This document shows, one piece after another, positions 62,764 to 64,000 of a stretch of 64,000 nt of DNA (position 1 is its first letter; every line of letters begins with the position of its first letter). The DNA comes from Cinnamomum chago (Eukaryota; Streptophyta; Magnoliopsida; Laurales; Lauraceae). The stretch covers positions 40,969,501 through 41,033,500 of the forward strand of contig CP142461.1 in NCBI GenBank assembly GCA_038049695.1, in the 5' to 3' direction. The position numbers and the translations under genes are program-made. The notes beneath the pieces were generated by a model. It was not told the DNA's origin and did not search any database. It worked only from the letters and a program-made list of their open reading frames with translations.

Positions 62764-64000
62764 ATGTACCAGAACTTGAAGGGCAGATTTTGGTGGAACA
62801 ACATGAAGAGAGAGATTACAGCATTTGTCTCTCGACGTATGACTTGCCAGTTAGTGAAAGCAGAGCATCAGAAGCCCCTAGGGTTGTTGCAACCGTTAGA
62901 GATCCCGGAAAGGAAATGGGAACACATCACCATGGATTTTGTTTCGGGACTACCAAGAACCAGCAGAGGCAATAATGCAATATGGGTCATCATGGATCGC
63001 CTTACCAAGCAACCCATTTCATTTCGATGAGGACAGGAAAAAAAATGCACATGTTACCTCTTGCAGAGTTATTCGTCAATGAGATTGTCGGTCGTCATGG
63101 ACAACCAGTTTTCATCACATAGGACAGAGACAGCAGATTCGTCTCGAGGTTCTGGAAGACACTGCATGAATCCATGGGCATGAAGTTACAGTTTAGCACG
63201 GCTTATCACCTACGAATAGATGGCCAGTCAGAGAGGACGATTCAGACTCTTGAGGATATGGTCCGTGCTTGTGTGTTGGACTTCAAGACCCAATGGGATG
63301 AGACCTTACCACTTTGCGAGTTCGCCTACAATAACAGTTATCACTCGAGCATTGGAATGGCGCCTTTCGAGGCATTGTATGGCAGAAGGTGTAGAACTCC
63401 AGTTTGTTGGGAGGAAGTAGGCATTCGCAGTTTCCATGGCCGGCTATAGTGAGTGAGACTGGTGACGAAGTCAAGGTGATCCAAGAACGTCTAAAGGTAG
63501 CCCAAAGTAGACAGAAAAGCGATGCAGACTCTCATAGAAGGGACTTGCAGTTCAAGGAAGGAGACAAGATTCTTTTTAAAATGTCACCGACTAGGGGAAC
63601 ATTGAGATTTGGGCAGAAAAGCAAGTTATCCAGGAGATACAATGAGCCATATGATATCGTGAGCAAGATTGGCGACGTGGCATATAGGTTAGCCTTACCG
63701 CTCGAACTCTTCGGCGTACACAATGTCTTCCATGTATCAATGTTGAAGAAGTACGTCCCCGACCCATTGCATGTACTCCATCATGAACCATTGGGAATCC
63801 AAAAAGATGCCACATATGTAGAGAAGCCTGTTCAGATCATTGATACCAAGGAGCAAGTGTTGAAGACACTAACAATTCATTGGGTGAAAGTGCTTTGGAA
63901 AAATCATGGACTCGGGGAAGAAACATGGGAACTACAGGGTCAAGTCCAGAAGAAGTATCCTCATCTACTACCTGAGGTCAGTTGTATTTTCATTTGGAGG
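62764..64000 (+). pseudogene. Gypsy integrase and chromodomain (third element, partial)
   Basis: [40 protein letters not shown], a one-base insertion near 63035, a TAG replacing the Ser of the SD motif near 63120, then DGQSERTIQTLEDMVRACVL and FAYNNSYHSSIGMAPFEALY. A further shift near 63448 separates the C-terminal part. The chromodomain begins near 63870 (WVKVLWKNHGLGEETWELQG) and reads to about the window edge. Confidence 0.85.

Larger units (their letters stand above)
55932..64000 (+). mobile_element. Third chromodomain gypsy (Tekay/Del-like), runs off window
   Basis: The 5' LTR (55932-59063), PBS, gag, protease, RT, RNase H, integrase and the start of a chromodomain are in order on the plus strand. 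The protein is closely similar to the element at 29263-39590, while the LTRs are distinct in much of their length. The 3' LTR lies beyond the window. At least four frameshifts and many stops, mostly TAG in Gln codons, are present. Confidence 0.88.

Overview
The window reads as nuclear DNA of a seed plant with a large, transposon-rich genome, most likely an angiosperm. The signs are GT-AG introns, organelle-type targeting sequence, plant-type LTR retrotransposons (Ty1/copia, chromodomain Ty3/gypsy and an Athila/Tat-like gypsy), long-TIR Mutator-like elements, L1 and RTE LINE remnants, and poly(A), poly(G) and TA/CT tracts. No bacterial or organellar gene cluster is present. I cannot name the species.

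One host gene is supported. It lies on the minus strand in four coding exons (20369-20312, 7389-7238, 6946-6871, 5342-5143), probably with a non-coding first exon near 21.66-21.8 kb. The exons join without a break into a 161-residue glycine-rich protein resembling the mitochondrial FERTILITY RESTORER RF2 family. Its first coding intron is 12.9 kb and is itself a nest of insertions: an L1 fragment with a 13-bp target-site duplication (TSD); a 6.2-kb gypsy derivative lacking RT and integrase (12683-18911, TSD CCAAG); and inside that, a MULE-like element carrying an exon-like cargo (13295-14900) and an RTE LINE tail (17468-17909).

Left of the gene (0-5 kb) are a broken L1-type ORF1 on the minus strand, a hAT-type MITE with a perfect 8-bp TSD, a MULE-like element containing a 104-bp tandem duplication, and a possible Helitron end.

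From 22.1 to 40.4 kb there is a three-level nest. A roughly 1.2-kb MULE with about 150-bp TIRs holds a copia element (22612-39673). The 3' LTR of that copia holds a 10.3-kb chromodomain gypsy on the minus strand (29263-39590), inserted in the TATA box of the LTR. A second, related MULE follows at 40636-41700. It has about 235-bp TIRs and carries a fragment of an OSBP-related protein (ORP) PH domain, so it is a Pack-MULE.

From about 42 to 53 kb lies an Athila/Tat-like gypsy fragment on the plus strand. It is interrupted by a 3.1-kb solo LTR, a small LINE copy and, in its 3' LTR, a 1.84-kb solo LTR of a SIRE-like family with TSD CTCTG. A copia 3' end follows (53.0-53.55 kb), then about 2.4 kb I cannot assign. 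A third chromodomain gypsy on the plus strand starts at 55932 and runs off the end of the window.

All transposon proteins seen are broken by stops, frameshifts or loss of catalytic residues. The most interesting signals are the hidden split RF2-like gene, the ORP Pack-MULE, the nested MULE/copia/gypsy history, arrays of short palindromes at a conserved place in different LTR families, and catalytic Asp-to-Asn changes at CpG sites.
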